Below are positions 1 to 9,030 of a stretch of DNA of 17,957 nucleotides, one piece after another. Each line of letters begins with the position of its first letter. Positions within the stretch are counted from its first letter, which is position 1. The notes under the pieces were generated by a model. It made no database searches. It had not been told where the DNA came from and saw only the letters and a program-made list of their open reading frames with translations. The stretch covers positions 1 through 17,957 of the forward strand of contig CAMXLV010000023.1 in assembly GCA_947244675.1 (NCBI GenBank). Reading direction: 5' to 3'. The position numbers and the translations under genes were made by a program. The stretch is from an uncultured Clostridium sp. GTDB taxonomy: Bacteria; Bacillota_A; Clostridia; TANB77; CAG-508.

Positions 1-32
1 GTGTAATGTATGTTGTATTTTTTGTCATTAAC

Positions 33-61
33 ATTTTATCAAAGTTGGTGTTTTTTTGCAA
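33..61 (-). promoter_or_regulatory. Possible leftward promoter near the window edge
   Basis: On the minus strand TTGCAA (56-61) and TAAAAT (33-38) are separated by 17 bases, and the -10 is preceded by TGA, an extended -10 element. It points out of the window to the left, so the gene it would serve is not visible. In such AT-rich DNA a chance match is possible. Confidence 0.4.
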
Positions 62-110
62 TTCTTTTACTTTTTAGATTCCTCTGCATACTCCGTTTTT
101 GTTCATCTAT

Positions 111-132
111 CAAATTTGCTTTAGCAAATTTT
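111..132. repeat. Short palindrome, copy 1 of a two-copy pair
   Basis: The arms at 112-120 and 123-131 are perfect reverse complements (AAATTTGCT / AGCAAATTT) around a 2-base centre. A near-identical palindrome lies at 8161-8184 in the opposite orientation; the cores differ mainly at two facing positions. There is no T-tract on either side, so it is not an obvious terminator. It would fall in the leader of any transcript started from the promoter at 157-185. Confidence 0.5.
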
Positions 133-146
133 GGTAAAAGATGTTT

Positions 147-185
147 TATTGTATACACAATATTTTTCCACTATAAAAGTGTCAA
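147..185 (-). promoter_or_regulatory. Leftward promoter with an overlapping palindrome (possible operator)
   Basis: The minus strand has a perfect TTGACA (180-185), a 17-base spacer and TATTGT as -10 (157-162). The -10 forms one arm of an inverted repeat, TATTGT-gtat-ACAATA, at 147-162, which is where a repressor would bind. The promoter lies beyond the terminator of the chaperone operon and points left, so it should drive a gene outside the window. The motifs are seen; the operator role is inferred. Confidence 0.5.
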
Positions 186-236
186 TTAATAAAATATTCT
201 TCTTATTACACATCCTTTACAGCTAAAGAAACATAC

Positions 237-284
237 AAAAAAACAAAATTTTCAAGTAACATTTATACTTAAAAATTTTGTTTT
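237..284 (-). terminator. Rho-independent terminator of the hrcA-grpE-dnaK-dnaJ operon
   Basis: Three bases after the dnaJ stop codon the minus strand forms a 13-bp perfect stem (arms 272-284 and 240-252; AAAACAAAATTTT on the 5' side). A further AAGTA/TACTT pairing closes the inside. The T-tract overlaps the distal arm and runs to 237. This is the classic form and position for the end of the operon transcript. Confidence 0.85.
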
Positions 285-287
285 CTT

Positions 288-1454
288 TCATTCTATCCGA
301 AACAATCCACGCTTTTTTACTGGTGGTTGTTCATTCATAGTTTTAGCTAACTGTGTCAATAATTCTCTTTGTTCCCTAGATAATCTTTTTGGTGTCTGTA
401 CAATCACATTAAAAACAAAATCACCAACATTACTTGAATTTACCGATTTAAACCCTTTATTTTTAATAGTAAACTTTGTTCCTGTTTGTGTAGCTTCTGG
501 AATCTTGTAAGTCTCCTTCGTTCCATCTACCATTGGAATTTCAAGCTCTGCTCCTAATGTCGCCTGTGTAATTGTAATTGGTATTTCGCATAAAACATTA
601 TTTCCTTTTCTTGTATAAATACTATGTCTTTTTATTTTAACAGTAATATACAAATCACCTTTTGGACCACCATGTTCTCCAGCTTCTCCTTCTCCTCGTA
701 AGACAACAGTTTGATTATCATCAATTCCAGCTGGAATTTTCACTCTAATTTTAGGTTGCTTTCTAACAGTTCCCTTTCCATGACAACTTTCACATGGTTC
801 TTTAATAATTTCTCCTGTCCCATGACATATAGTACAAGTCCTTCTTGTTTGCATTTGACCTAAAATAGTATTTTGAACAGCTGTTACTTGCCCAGTTCCA
901 TTACAAGTTGTACATTTCATTTTAGAGGTTCCTGGCTTTGCTCCTGTTCCATGACAGGAATCACAAGTATCATCTCTTGTAATAATTACTTCTTTCTCAA
1001 CACCTAAGAATGCTTGTTCAAATGTAATATCCATCGCTAGATTCAAATCTGCACCTTTTCTAGGTCCAGTCTGCCTTCTAGTAGATGTTCTTCCTCCAAA
1101 TCCTCCTCCAAAAAAGGATGAAAAAATATCTCCTAAATCTCCAAAGTCTCCAAAATCTGAACTGCTATATGAATAATATCCACCTTGCCCACCAAATGGT
1201 CCTCCAGCACCTCCACCAAATCCTTGTGGATCAACTGTTCCAAATTGATCATACATTCTTCTTTTTTGTGGATCAGACAAATTCTCATAAGCTTCATTTA
1301 CTTCCTTAAACTTTGCCTCCGCTCCTGCTTTGTCATTTGGGTTAGCATCTGGATGATATTTCTTAGCCAATTTACGATAAGCCTTTTTAAGCTCTTCCTC
1401 TGTTGCATTTTTATTAACACCTAATATTTCATAATAATCTCTTTTGGTTGCCAT
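288..1454 (-). CDS. dnaJ: Chaperone protein DnaJ (Hsp40)
   Basis: Co-chaperone that delivers unfolded proteins to DnaK and stimulates its ATPase in the cytoplasm. The 388-residue protein has the full type I layout: a J domain with the HPD motif at residues 34-36, a glycine/phenylalanine-rich linker (about 75-140), four zinc-binding repeats [24 protein letters not shown] and CESCHGKG, and the C-terminal substrate-binding domains. The start chosen is [11 protein letters not shown], with AGGAGGA at 1461-1467 six bases upstream. An in-frame start 20 codons earlier lies inside a palindromic repeat and lacks a ribosome site. It is the last gene of the operon and is separated from dnaK by a 138-base spacer filled with repeats. 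Nothing in the protein looks unusual. Confidence 0.97.
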   Translation of the reverse strand: MATKRDYYEILGVNKNATEEELKKAYRKLAKKYHPDANPNDKAGAEAKFKEVNEAYENLSDPQKRRMYDQFGTVDPQGFGGGAGGPFGGQGGYYSYSSSDFGDFGDLGDIFSSFFGGGFGGRTSTRRQTGPRKGADLNLAMDITFEQAFLGVEKEVIITRDDTCDSCHGTGAKPGTSKMKCTTCNGTGQVTAVQNTILGQMQTRRTCTICHGTGEIIKEPCESCHGKGTVRKQPKIRVKIPAGIDDNQTVVLRGEGEAGEHGGPKGDLYITVKIKRHSIYTRKGNNVLCEIPITITQATLGAELEIPMVDGTKETYKIPEATQTGTKFTIKNKGFKSVNSSNVGDFVFNVIVQTPKRLSREQRELLTQLAKTMNEQPPVKKRGLFRIE

Positions 1455-1471
1455 TTTCTTTCCTCCTAGTA

Positions 1472-1519
1472 CAAGGGTTCTTTTGATCCCTTTTAAAAAG
1501 GGAAAAGGGGACAATCTTT
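1472..1519 (-). repeat. REP-like palindromic element, diverged copy in reverse orientation
   Basis: Read on the minus strand, this stretch shares the blocks TGTCCC, TCCCTTTT, AAAAGGGAT and AAAGAAC, in that order, with the copies at 1538-1590 and 9031-9083 read on the plus strand. It is therefore a degenerate copy turned the other way. With its neighbour it forms an inverted doublet whose facing ends (1508-1519 and 1535-1546) pair over 12 bp with one mismatch. It ends just upstream of the dnaJ ribosome site. Confidence 0.6.
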
Positions 1520-1537
1520 ACTTAAATTCTTCAAAAA

Positions 1538-1590
1538 GAGTGTCCCTTAATCCCCTCAATCAGGGATTTAAAGAACGTCCCCTAATCCCT
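1538..1590 (+). repeat. REP-like palindromic element, copy A (dnaK-dnaJ spacer)
   Basis: A 53-base unit matching 9031-9083 at 47 of 53 positions with no gaps; the last 23 bases and first 10 are identical. It contains a central palindrome (AATCCC ... GGGATT) flanked by GTGTCCC and ACGTCCCC. It begins two bases after the dnaK stop codon in the sense of transcription, so it would form hairpins in the polycistronic mRNA between dnaK and dnaJ. Confidence 0.8.
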
Positions 1591-1592
1591 TC

Positions 1593-3461
<1,869 letters not shown>

Positions 3462-3540
3462 TTACCTCTTTTATTTATTTTAAAAATTAATAACATTATT
3501 TTATCAAACTTATCCCTTAAGTAAGTTATTTTATCTTTCT

Positions 3541-4047
3541 TTAATTGGCTACTACTACCATAGAATGTCTTATTACTCTATTACCTATCTTATAGCCTTT
3601 TCTATATTCTTCTGCAATTTCCTTTTCCCCTAAATTCTCATTTTGAATGCTGCTAACTGCCTCATGAAGCTCTGGATCAAAAGTCTCCCCTACTGTCTTA
3701 ATTTCTTCTACTCCTTTTGATAACAAAACATCTTTAAATTGCTTTAATACTAGCTCTACTCCTTTTCTGTATTCTTCATCTTCTGTTTTTACTTTTGCTG
3801 CATTTTCTAAATTATCTACAACTGGAAGTATTACTTCTACTACATCTGCTAGAATAGAATTGTATAATCCTTCTCTTTCTTTGCTACTTCTTTTTTTGAA
3901 ATTCTCAAATTCTGCTAAAATTCTTTTATAGCGATCATCTAATTCTTCATAATCTTGCTTTGGCACCATATCTTTTGTTTTTGCTTCTTTTTCGTTCTTT
4001 TCTCCCTCTGGCTTTTCCTTTAAATTTTCTTTTTCATTCTCTTCCAT
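3541..4047 (-). CDS. grpE: Nucleotide exchange factor GrpE
   Basis: Releases ADP from DnaK and so resets the chaperone cycle. The 168-residue protein has a charged, disordered N-terminus rich in Glu and Lys (1-35) and a long coiled coil containing RYKRILAEFENFKKR. The C-terminal beta domain carries DPELHEAV and ends GNRVIRHSMVVVAN, the family signature region. It starts 21 bases after the hrcA stop codon, with AAGGA 11 bases before the ATG. It is the second gene of the operon and shares the HrcA/CIRCE control. Size and motifs are ordinary for Firmicutes. Confidence 0.96.
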   Translation of the reverse strand: MEENEKENLKEKPEGEKNEKEAKTKDMVPKQDYEELDDRYKRILAEFENFKKRSSKEREGLYNSILADVVEVILPVVDNLENAAKVKTEDEEYRKGVELVLKQFKDVLLSKGVEEIKTVGETFDPELHEAVSSIQNENLGEKEIAEEYRKGYKIGNRVIRHSMVVVAN

Positions 4048-4068
4048 TTTTATTGCCCATCCTTTCTT

Positions 4069-5076
4069 TTAATCAATTTCTTTTAACTTCTTATTGATAT
4101 ATTTCATAACCGAAATAACCTTTGAATAATCCATTCTTTTTGGTCCTATAATTCCAATTGTTCCTAAGTCTTTCCCATTTACTTTATGTTTAAAAGTTAC
4201 CACACTAAAATCTTTTAACTCTTGTTTTTCATTTTCTTCTCCAATATAAACATTAATGTCCTCTGCAAATCCTGAGTTTAACATATCAGCTACTAATTCT
4301 TTGGTATCTAATATATTAATAAAATTTTTAGCAAGTTCTAAGCTATTAAATTCTGGTAAATCAAAAGATTTGTTTGTTCCTTCTAAATAAATTTTATTGT
4401 CTTCTTCTAATACTTTTTTTATTTGCTCAATAACTGGCTTTATGACACTTACACTATAGGTCATTTCATCATACAAATATTCTTCTAATGGTCTGTCTAT
4501 GGTTTCTATTGGTTGATTTTTTAGCTTGTTATTAAACATATAATTCATTGTTTCTACTTGTTTTTCACTTATATCTTCATTAAACTTGATGATGGTTTCT
4601 TTGATTAATCCTGTATCTGTTAAAATAACTGCCATCATCATTCTATTTCCTAATAAAACAAATTTGATTTCTTCAATCAACTGCATGGTTGCTTTTGGTC
4701 CAATAGAAACAGTTGTATAATGTGTTATTTCTGATATAGTATTAGCTGCTATTTTTGTTAAGTCTTCTATTTCGTTCACTTTGGTTTCTAGTTTATCACT
4801 AATATATTTAATTTCTTCTAAACTGATGTCATTATCATTTAGAAGCTCATCTACATAGTATCTATATCCTTTTTCTGATGGAATTCTCCCACTTGAGGTA
4901 TGTGTTTTATCTAAAAATCCTTCTTTTTCTAGCTCTGACATTTCATTTCTGATGGTCGCACTACTACATTCTAAACCATGATTTTGTGTTAATGCATTTG
5001 AGCTTACTGGCTCTGCTGTTCCTATATATTCTTCTACAATGGCTTGTAAGACTTTCTTTTTTCGTTCATCTAACAA
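4069..5076 (-). CDS. hrcA: Heat-inducible transcription repressor HrcA
   Basis: Represses its own operon by binding the CIRCE inverted repeat and is released under heat shock, when the GroE system is busy. The 335-residue protein has an N-terminal winged helix (RKKKVLQAIVEEYI ... SSATIRNEMSELEKEGFL ... SSGRIPSEKGYRYYVDELL) and the C-terminal dimerisation/inserted domain with GTIGIIGPKRMDY near the end. The start is TTG, supported by AGAGGTG at 5084-5090, seven bases upstream; no ATG fits this N-terminus. It is the first gene of the operon, with the CIRCE site immediately upstream, giving autoregulation. Confidence 0.96.
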   Translation of the reverse strand: MLDERKKKVLQAIVEEYIGTAEPVSSNALTQNHGLECSSATIRNEMSELEKEGFLDKTHTSSGRIPSEKGYRYYVDELLNDNDISLEEIKYISDKLETKVNEIEDLTKIAANTISEITHYTTVSIGPKATMQLIEEIKFVLLGNRMMMAVILTDTGLIKETIIKFNEDISEKQVETMNYMFNNKLKNQPIETIDRPLEEYLYDEMTYSVSVIKPVIEQIKKVLEEDNKIYLEGTNKSFDLPEFNSLELAKNFINILDTKELVADMLNSGFAEDINVYIGEENEKQELKDFSVVTFKHKVNGKDLGTIGIIGPKRMDYSKVISVMKYINKKLKEID

Positions 5077-5091
5077 CTTTTTTCACCTCTT

Positions 5092-5118
5092 TTAGCACTC
5101 TCATGTTTTGATTGCTAA
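5092..5118. promoter_or_regulatory. CIRCE operator (HrcA binding site)
   Basis: TTAGCACTC (5092-5100), nine bases, then GATTGCTAA (5110-5118). This matches the consensus TTAGCACTC-N9-GAGTGCTAA with one mismatch in the right arm. It lies between the promoter and the hrcA ribosome site, in the untranslated leader, as expected for HrcA autoregulation. Confidence 0.95.
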
Positions 5119-5128
5119 CTTTCTATAT

Positions 5129-5155
5129 ATTATACCCGTTTTTTACTCTTGTCAA
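5129..5155 (-). promoter_or_regulatory. Promoter of the hrcA-grpE-dnaK-dnaJ operon
   Basis: A perfect TTGACA (5150-5155) and perfect TATAAT (5129-5134) lie on the minus strand just upstream of CIRCE. The spacer is 15 bases, short for the vegetative sigma factor; a TAATAT two bases further on gives 17 and could be the real -10. Confidence 0.85.
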
Positions 5156-5252
5156 TACTATTGATAAATTTTTTTGTGAATTTTTTGTGTCCTTCTAAAT
5201 ATTTTACTTTTTTCTGGTTATATTAAAAAAAAGTTAGAGGAGGAATTTTTAT

Positions 5253-5681
5253 ATGGATAGTCCAGGTTATATTTTAAATGAAATCAATAAAGGTATTAAA
5301 ATGGGAATGGATTCTATTTCCAATGTTTCTCAAAAGATTCAAGATGACAATTTAAAAAAAGATTTGAAATTTCAATATGATCAGTATAATGATATTTTAA
5401 ATAAAGTCAATAATGAATTATCAAAATATGATGATTTTCCAAAAGAATTAAATCCTATGCAAAAAGCAATGGGATGGATGAGTGTTGAATTCAATACCAT
5501 GGATGATAAAAGTAATTCTAAAATTGCTGAGATGATGTTACAAGGTACCAATATGGGAATTATTAAAGGTGTTAAGCTGTTAAACCAAAATCCAGAAGCA
5601 CCTAAAACTGTCAAAAATATTTTAACTGAATTTGTACAATTTCAAGAAAATACAGTAGAACAATTAAAAAAATATCTATAA
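5253..5681 (+). CDS. Small all-helical protein of unknown function
   Basis: The only plus-strand gene in the window, divergent from hrcA. The ATG is well supported by AGAGGAGG nine bases upstream. The 142-residue product has no signal peptide, no membrane segment and no cysteine. Its pattern suggests four long amphipathic helices: about residues 4-28, 30-60, 70-110 containing KIAEMMLQGTNMGIIKGVKLLN, and 118-142. The C-terminal pair recalls ferritin-like bundles of the DUF2383/DUF3231 kind, but I see no metal-ligand pattern that would secure this. It is monocistronic: a terminator hairpin follows, and the next gene is convergent. I could not find a convincing promoter in the 100 bases upstream. 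Function is unknown. Confidence 0.8.
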   Translation: MDSPGYILNEINKGIKMGMDSISNVSQKIQDDNLKKDLKFQYDQYNDILNKVNNELSKYDDFPKELNPMQKAMGWMSVEFNTMDDKSNSKIAEMMLQGTNMGIIKGVKLLNQNPEAPKTVKNILTEFVQFQENTVEQLKKYL

Positions 5682-5699
5682 AAATATCTTTTTTCATAC

Positions 5700-5758
5700 A
5701 AAAAAAGTCGGAAAGCCTTAATATTAGCATGATTTTAGCTTTTCTTTTTGGCTTTCCG
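5700..5758 (-). terminator. Terminator downstream of murI
   Basis: A perfect 9-bp stem, CGGAAAGCC / GGCTTTCCG (5710-5718 and 5750-5758), encloses a 31-base loop. On the minus strand it is followed by ACTTTTTTT, so it ends the leftward murI transcript. On the plus strand the tail is only weakly T-rich, so it may act weakly for the gene ending at 5681. Confidence 0.75.
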
Positions 5759-5794
5759 TGAATTTATTCTTATACCAAATTTATGAAATAAATT

Positions 5795-6566
5795 TTAAAC
5801 ATACCCATTTGATTCGTTTCTTTTTAATATTTTAAAAAATCTATCTTCTTTTTCCTTTTTTCCTTGTGAGTCTAAAAATTCTATTATTCCTTCTCCATTA
5901 TTTAGCAAATCTTGTTCTTCTAAAATTTGTTTCAAATGTCTAGCTAAATGAACTGCTCCATTAAAGAACTCTACTTTTCCCAACACTTCTTCTATTTCAT
6001 TTTGAATCAAAGGATAATGGGTACAACCTAATACTACATTTTCTACTTTATCCTTATATTCACCAATCATTTTTCTTAAATAGTCTTTTATTTCCTCTTT
6101 ATCTCCTTTTTCAATGCAATTGGCTAGTCCTACACATGGAAGTAAAAAAGTTTTATGATTATTATATTTTTCTAACAATAAATTAAACTTTTCACTTTCT
6201 ATTGTTCCTTTTGTTGCCATAACTAAAGTAGGTTTATCATAAGCATAATCATATACCATTTTATAAGCTGGTTCTATAGCAATAAAAGGATATCCGTACA
6301 TACTTTTCCCTTAAAAATTTAGCTGCTTTGCTACTTGCTGTATTACAAGCAATTACAATTGCTTTGCAATTCTCATTCATTAATCTTTTCACAATTTTAT
6401 CACATATTTGTTGTATTTCTTGCTCTGTTTTATCTCCATATGGATTATTTTTAGAATCACTATAATAAATATAATTTTCGTTTGGCAATAGGTTAATTAT
6501 TTCTTGAATCACTGTTACTCCACCAATTCCAGAATCAAAAACTCCTATTTTTTCACTCTTTTTCAT
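5795..6566 (-). pseudogene. murI: Glutamate racemase gene interrupted by a one-base frameshift
   Basis: MurI converts L- to D-glutamate for peptidoglycan. The N-terminal part (6566 down to about 6300) reads MKKSEKIGVFDSGIGG ... NNPYGD ... ACNTASSKAAKFLREKY and then runs into 12 unrelated codons and a stop. The rest continues in another frame from about 6301 to 5795: YGYPFIAIEPAYKMV ... GCTHYPLI ... The join needs one base removed: ten bases lie between the codon for Tyr89 and the PFIAIEP segment, where nine are expected. Both catalytic cysteines (ACNTA and GCTHYP) and the DSGIGG motif are present, and total length would be about 258 residues, normal for the family. The start lies 7 bases after the upstream membrane-protein gene, with an AAGGA inside the end of that gene. 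Because this enzyme is usually essential, a sequence error or a second racemase or D-amino-acid transaminase elsewhere must be considered. Confidence 0.85.
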
Positions 6567-6573
6567 ACAAATT

Positions 6574-7380
6574 TTACACTTCCTTCTTAATGTTAGGATG
6601 AAATGCTAAAATACTTTCAAAAATAGGTGCCAAAAATAACAATCCAAATCCAAATAATGCACCTCTTCCAAATTCCTTTGCTAAGCAAAATCTCTTCATA
6701 ATAGCAACAACAAGCATAGCAAACCATCCTAATATAGGAATAAACCATAATAACATAAGCCATGGTGATAAATCACAAATTTGATACATAACAATTTGTC
6801 GATATACTGGTATAATAGCTGCAAATCCAGATTTTCCAGCCTTTTTATAGATAATCCATCTAAGAATGGTTCCATAAATAAATAGTATAGCTACAATGAT
6901 TACTATATTTTTTATTATTTTGTTAGAAAGTACTAGTTTAGTCGCCATTTGTGCTTTTTTCTGAGTTGACGTATCTTGTAAAATACTATTAATCACTTGT
7001 TCCGAGGTATAACCTTGTTCTATTTTTTCTCCAATTTCTTCAAAATTAATATCTTTTTCTATCATATCTCTTATTACTTCTGTATCTGTTGCTCGAATAA
7101 AATTAGTTCCTGCTTTTATTATTTCTTTACTAATACCTTGTTTTTCTATTTCTTCAGCATTTTCTTCTATAATATCTGCAATATCATCTGGTGTAAATTG
7201 TTTACTCATTTCATCATATATTTCCAAAACTTCTTCTTTGGTAATATGATTTTTATCCATATTTCTTGTATAGAACTCTAATTGTTCTTGCATTTCCTCT
7301 TGTTTTGTTGCTCCTTGTACTTGTCCATAAATACTACAAATAAAAAACATCATTACGATAATTATAACTTTCTTTTTCAT
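6574..7380 (-). CDS. Exported membrane protein with DUF5684-like C-terminal domain
   Basis: A 268-residue protein in three parts. Residues 1-24 form a signal peptide or anchor (KKKVIIIVMMFFICSIYG, then GQVQGA). Residues 25-145 are a charged helical region that repeats EEI/IEE-rich segments and should lie outside the membrane. Residues 150-268 hold about three or four membrane segments, including IIYKKAGKSGFAAIIPVYRQ and LMLLWFIPILGWFAMLVVAI. The KAGKSGFAAIIPVY pattern resembles DUF5684 and signal-peptidase-associated membrane proteins; this is recognition from memory and the function is unknown. The start has AAAAGGAG five bases upstream. It lies 7 bases before murI and 75 bases after the oxidoreductase gene, so co-transcription is likely. 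Confidence 0.8.
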   Translation of the reverse strand: MKKKVIIIVMMFFICSIYGQVQGATKQEEMQEQLEFYTRNMDKNHITKEEVLEIYDEMSKQFTPDDIADIIEENAEEIEKQGISKEIIKAGTNFIRATDTEVIRDMIEKDINFEEIGEKIEQGYTSEQVINSILQDTSTQKKAQMATKLVLSNKIIKNIVIIVAILFIYGTILRWIIYKKAGKSGFAAIIPVYRQIVMYQICDLSPWLMLLWFIPILGWFAMLVVAIMKRFCLAKEFGRGALFGFGLLFLAPIFESILAFHPNIKKEV

Positions 7381-7455
7381 TTTTTCTCCTTTTCTATTCT
7401 TTCATTAAAAAGGGATTTAGAGAATTTTTTCTTTCCATCCCTCTTCCTTTCTTTT

Positions 7456-8076
7456 TTATCTTATAAAATTAGTTGTTATTATATTCTCTTTTTCTGGCAA
7501 AGTAATTCCTGCTTTTTTTCCCGCTTCAATTGATTCTAATAACCATGCCATATTATTTCCTAATGTTCTCATTGTTTGCATTCCTTCTTCATCTTTTAAA
7601 ACTTCCTCTGGTTTTGTTCCATGTACCATATTCCAGTATTGTGATGATACAATTGGCATATTGCTAATACTAAAATATTTATTTACTTCATCTAAAGTTG
7701 CTGTCGCACCACCTCTTCTACAACTAGCTATCGCTGTTGCTACTTTATGACTAAATAAATTTCGTCTACCATAAAAAGCACGATCCATAAAAGAAGACAT
7801 CATACCAGAACTTGCTGCAAAATGAACTGGTGTTCCAAATACAAAACCATCTGTATCTGGTACTTTAGCTAAAAATTCATTTACTTTATCTTCTACAAAA
7901 CATTTTCCTGTTTTTAAACAATTTCCACATCCTATACATCCTGCAACAGCTTTATTTCCTAGCCAAAACATCTCAGTTTGTATCCCATTTTTATTTAAGC
8001 TCTTTTCCACTTCTTTCAACGCTGTATAAGTACATCCTTTTGCATTTGGACTTCCATTTACAAGTATTACTTTCAT
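7456..8076 (-). CDS. Flavodoxin-fold NAD(P)H-dependent oxidoreductase (iron-sulfur flavoprotein-like)
   Basis: A 206-residue cytoplasmic protein of the NADPH-dependent FMN reductase family. It starts MKVILVNGSPNAKGCTYTAL, the usual FMN phosphate-binding loop with a small N-terminal strand. A cysteine cluster, GCIGCGNCLKTGKC, follows at about residues 46-60 and may hold an Fe-S cluster or redox thiols. Then come TDGFVFGTPVHFAASSGMMSSFMDRAF, the flavin-contacting segment, and CRRGGATATLDEVNKYF. These features fit multimeric flavodoxin-type reductases that pass electrons to unknown acceptors; the substrate cannot be read from sequence. AAGGAG lies eight bases before the ATG, and a good promoter is at 8109-8137. 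Confidence 0.85.
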   Translation of the reverse strand: MKVILVNGSPNAKGCTYTALKEVEKSLNKNGIQTEMFWLGNKAVAGCIGCGNCLKTGKCFVEDKVNEFLAKVPDTDGFVFGTPVHFAASSGMMSSFMDRAFYGRRNLFSHKVATAIASCRRGGATATLDEVNKYFSISNMPIVSSQYWNMVHGTKPEEVLKDEEGMQTMRTLGNNMAWLLESIEAGKKAGITLPEKENIITTNFIR

Positions 8077-8108
8077 ATTTTTCTCTCCTTTTCTAAGTTT
8101 ACTTCTCT

Positions 8109-8137
8109 ATTATATTATTTTTGAATAAATTTGTATA
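8109..8137 (-). promoter_or_regulatory. Promoter of the oxidoreductase gene (8076)
   Basis: TATACA (8132-8137), 17 bases, and a perfect TATAAT (8109-8114) on the minus strand, about 32 bases upstream of the start codon. It may also drive the DUF5684-like gene and murI. Confidence 0.6.
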
Positions 8138-8160
8138 CCTATAATATCAATATATTCCAC

Positions 8161-8184
8161 ACAAATTTACTAAGGCAAATTTGT
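8161..8184. repeat. Short palindrome, copy 2 of a two-copy pair
   Basis: Inverted repeat ACAAATTT / AAATTTGT around an 8-base centre. Read on the minus strand it is nearly identical over about 21 bases to 111-132 read on the plus strand. It lies between the terminator of the AIM24 gene and the promoter at 8109-8137. Confidence 0.5.
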
Positions 8185-8198
8185 CAGGAAACAAAGAT

Positions 8199-8230
8199 GG
8201 AGCATGTAAAATAATTTTTTATCATGCTCC
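8199..8230 (-). terminator. Hairpin terminator after the AIM24-like gene
   Basis: A perfect 8-bp stem GGAGCATG / CATGCTCC with a 16-base AT-rich loop, 15 bases downstream of the stop codon at 8246. The flanks AACAAA and TTTGTT can extend the stem. The T-tract on the minus strand is interrupted (ATCTTTGTTT), so efficiency may be moderate; the plus strand also has T-rich flanks. Confidence 0.6.
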
Positions 8231-8245
8231 TTTTGTTCTTTTTTC

Positions 8246-8920
8246 TTATCTAGCAGTTCCAACATATAATAAACTAGATAATTTTGAAATTGGCATTGTT
8301 TGTAACCACACAGTTCCTGGTCCCTCTAAAGTAGTCAAAAATAATCCCTCTCCACCAAATACAATATTTTTCATACCTTTTACTGTTTCGATATTTAACT
8401 TAACATCTTTTGTCATAGCAGCAACATAACCATTGTCTACTTTTATTTTTTCTCCTGCTTGTAATTCTTTCTTTACTACAGAACCATCGATTTCTAAAAA
8501 TACTTTTCCTGGACCTGTTATTTTTTGCATAATAAATCCTTCTCCACCAAAAAATCCAGCTCCCAATTTTTTACGAAATTGCATTGCAATATCTACTGTA
8601 TTCTCAGAGCATAGAAAAGCACGTTTTTGTGCAATAATTGTTTCTCCCTCTTTTAAGTCAAACTCTAAAATTTGTCCTGGAAAACAAGATGAAAATCCAA
8701 TTTCTACTCCATCTTTTTCTGCTGTATATACATTCATAAAAAGAGACTCTCCTGCAAAAGCTCTTCCTATTCCCTTCATAATACCACCATTGGTAGTTGT
8801 CTTCATTTGAATTCCACTATCCATCCAACTCATCCCACCATTTTCGGTTAAAATAGATTCTCCTTTTTGTAATTTGCAAATAACTGCTGGCAATGTTTCT
8901 CCTATAATTTTTGCTTCCAT
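8246..8920 (-). CDS. AIM24/TIGR00266 family protein
   Basis: A 224-residue soluble protein built from repeated beta-strand segments, as in the AIM24 family (named after a yeast mitochondrial protein). Recognisable parts are LPAVICKLQKGESILTENGG near the N-terminus, a first GGIMKGIGRAFAGESLFMNVY segment, the linker IAQKRAFLCSENTVDI, and the repeats GGEGFIMQKITGPGKVFLEI and GGEGLFLTTLEGPGTVWLQT. The two GGEGxxxxxxxGPGxVxLxx repeats are the family hallmark. The molecular role of bacterial members is unknown. The ATG is preceded by AAGGGGG. It has its own near-consensus promoter (8953-8981) and terminator, so it is a single-gene unit. Confidence 0.88.
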   Translation of the reverse strand: MEAKIIGETLPAVICKLQKGESILTENGGMSWMDSGIQMKTTTNGGIMKGIGRAFAGESLFMNVYTAEKDGVEIGFSSCFPGQILEFDLKEGETIIAQKRAFLCSENTVDIAMQFRKKLGAGFFGGEGFIMQKITGPGKVFLEIDGSVVKKELQAGEKIKVDNGYVAAMTKDVKLNIETVKGMKNIVFGGEGLFLTTLEGPGTVWLQTMPISKLSSLLYVGTAR

Positions 8921-8952
8921 ATATAGTTCCCCCTTAATATTTTATGACTTCT

Positions 8953-8981
8953 ATTATATAACTTTTTTTTGCAAAGTTCAA
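8953..8981 (-). promoter_or_regulatory. Promoter of the AIM24-like gene
   Basis: TTGAAC (8976-8981), a 17-base spacer and a perfect TATAAT (8953-8958) on the minus strand, 32 bases upstream of the ATG at 8920. Confidence 0.8.
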
Positions 8982-9030
8982 TATTTTTTGGTAAGTTTAA
9001 TTTTTAGATAGAATTTTCAAAAAATATTAA

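Noticed and set aside
1085..1424. Plus-strand open frames opposite dnaJ, and similar frames opposite dnaK, the AIM24-like gene and others
   Set aside because: They are mirror images of well-supported genes in AT-rich DNA, with Phe/Leu/Ser-rich nonsense composition and no ribosome sites.
5160..5252. A promoter for the plus-strand gene at 5253
   Set aside because: TATATT at 5219-5224 is possible as a -10, but no acceptable -35 lies at 16-18 bases and no alternative sigma motif stands out.
7403..7440. A stretch resembling half of the REP-like repeat (AAAAGGGATTTAGAGAA ... ATCCCT), also near the stop codon of the upstream gene
   Set aside because: The middle does not align and three extra bases are needed; in T-rich intergenic DNA this is not strong enough to call a fourth copy, though its position is suggestive.
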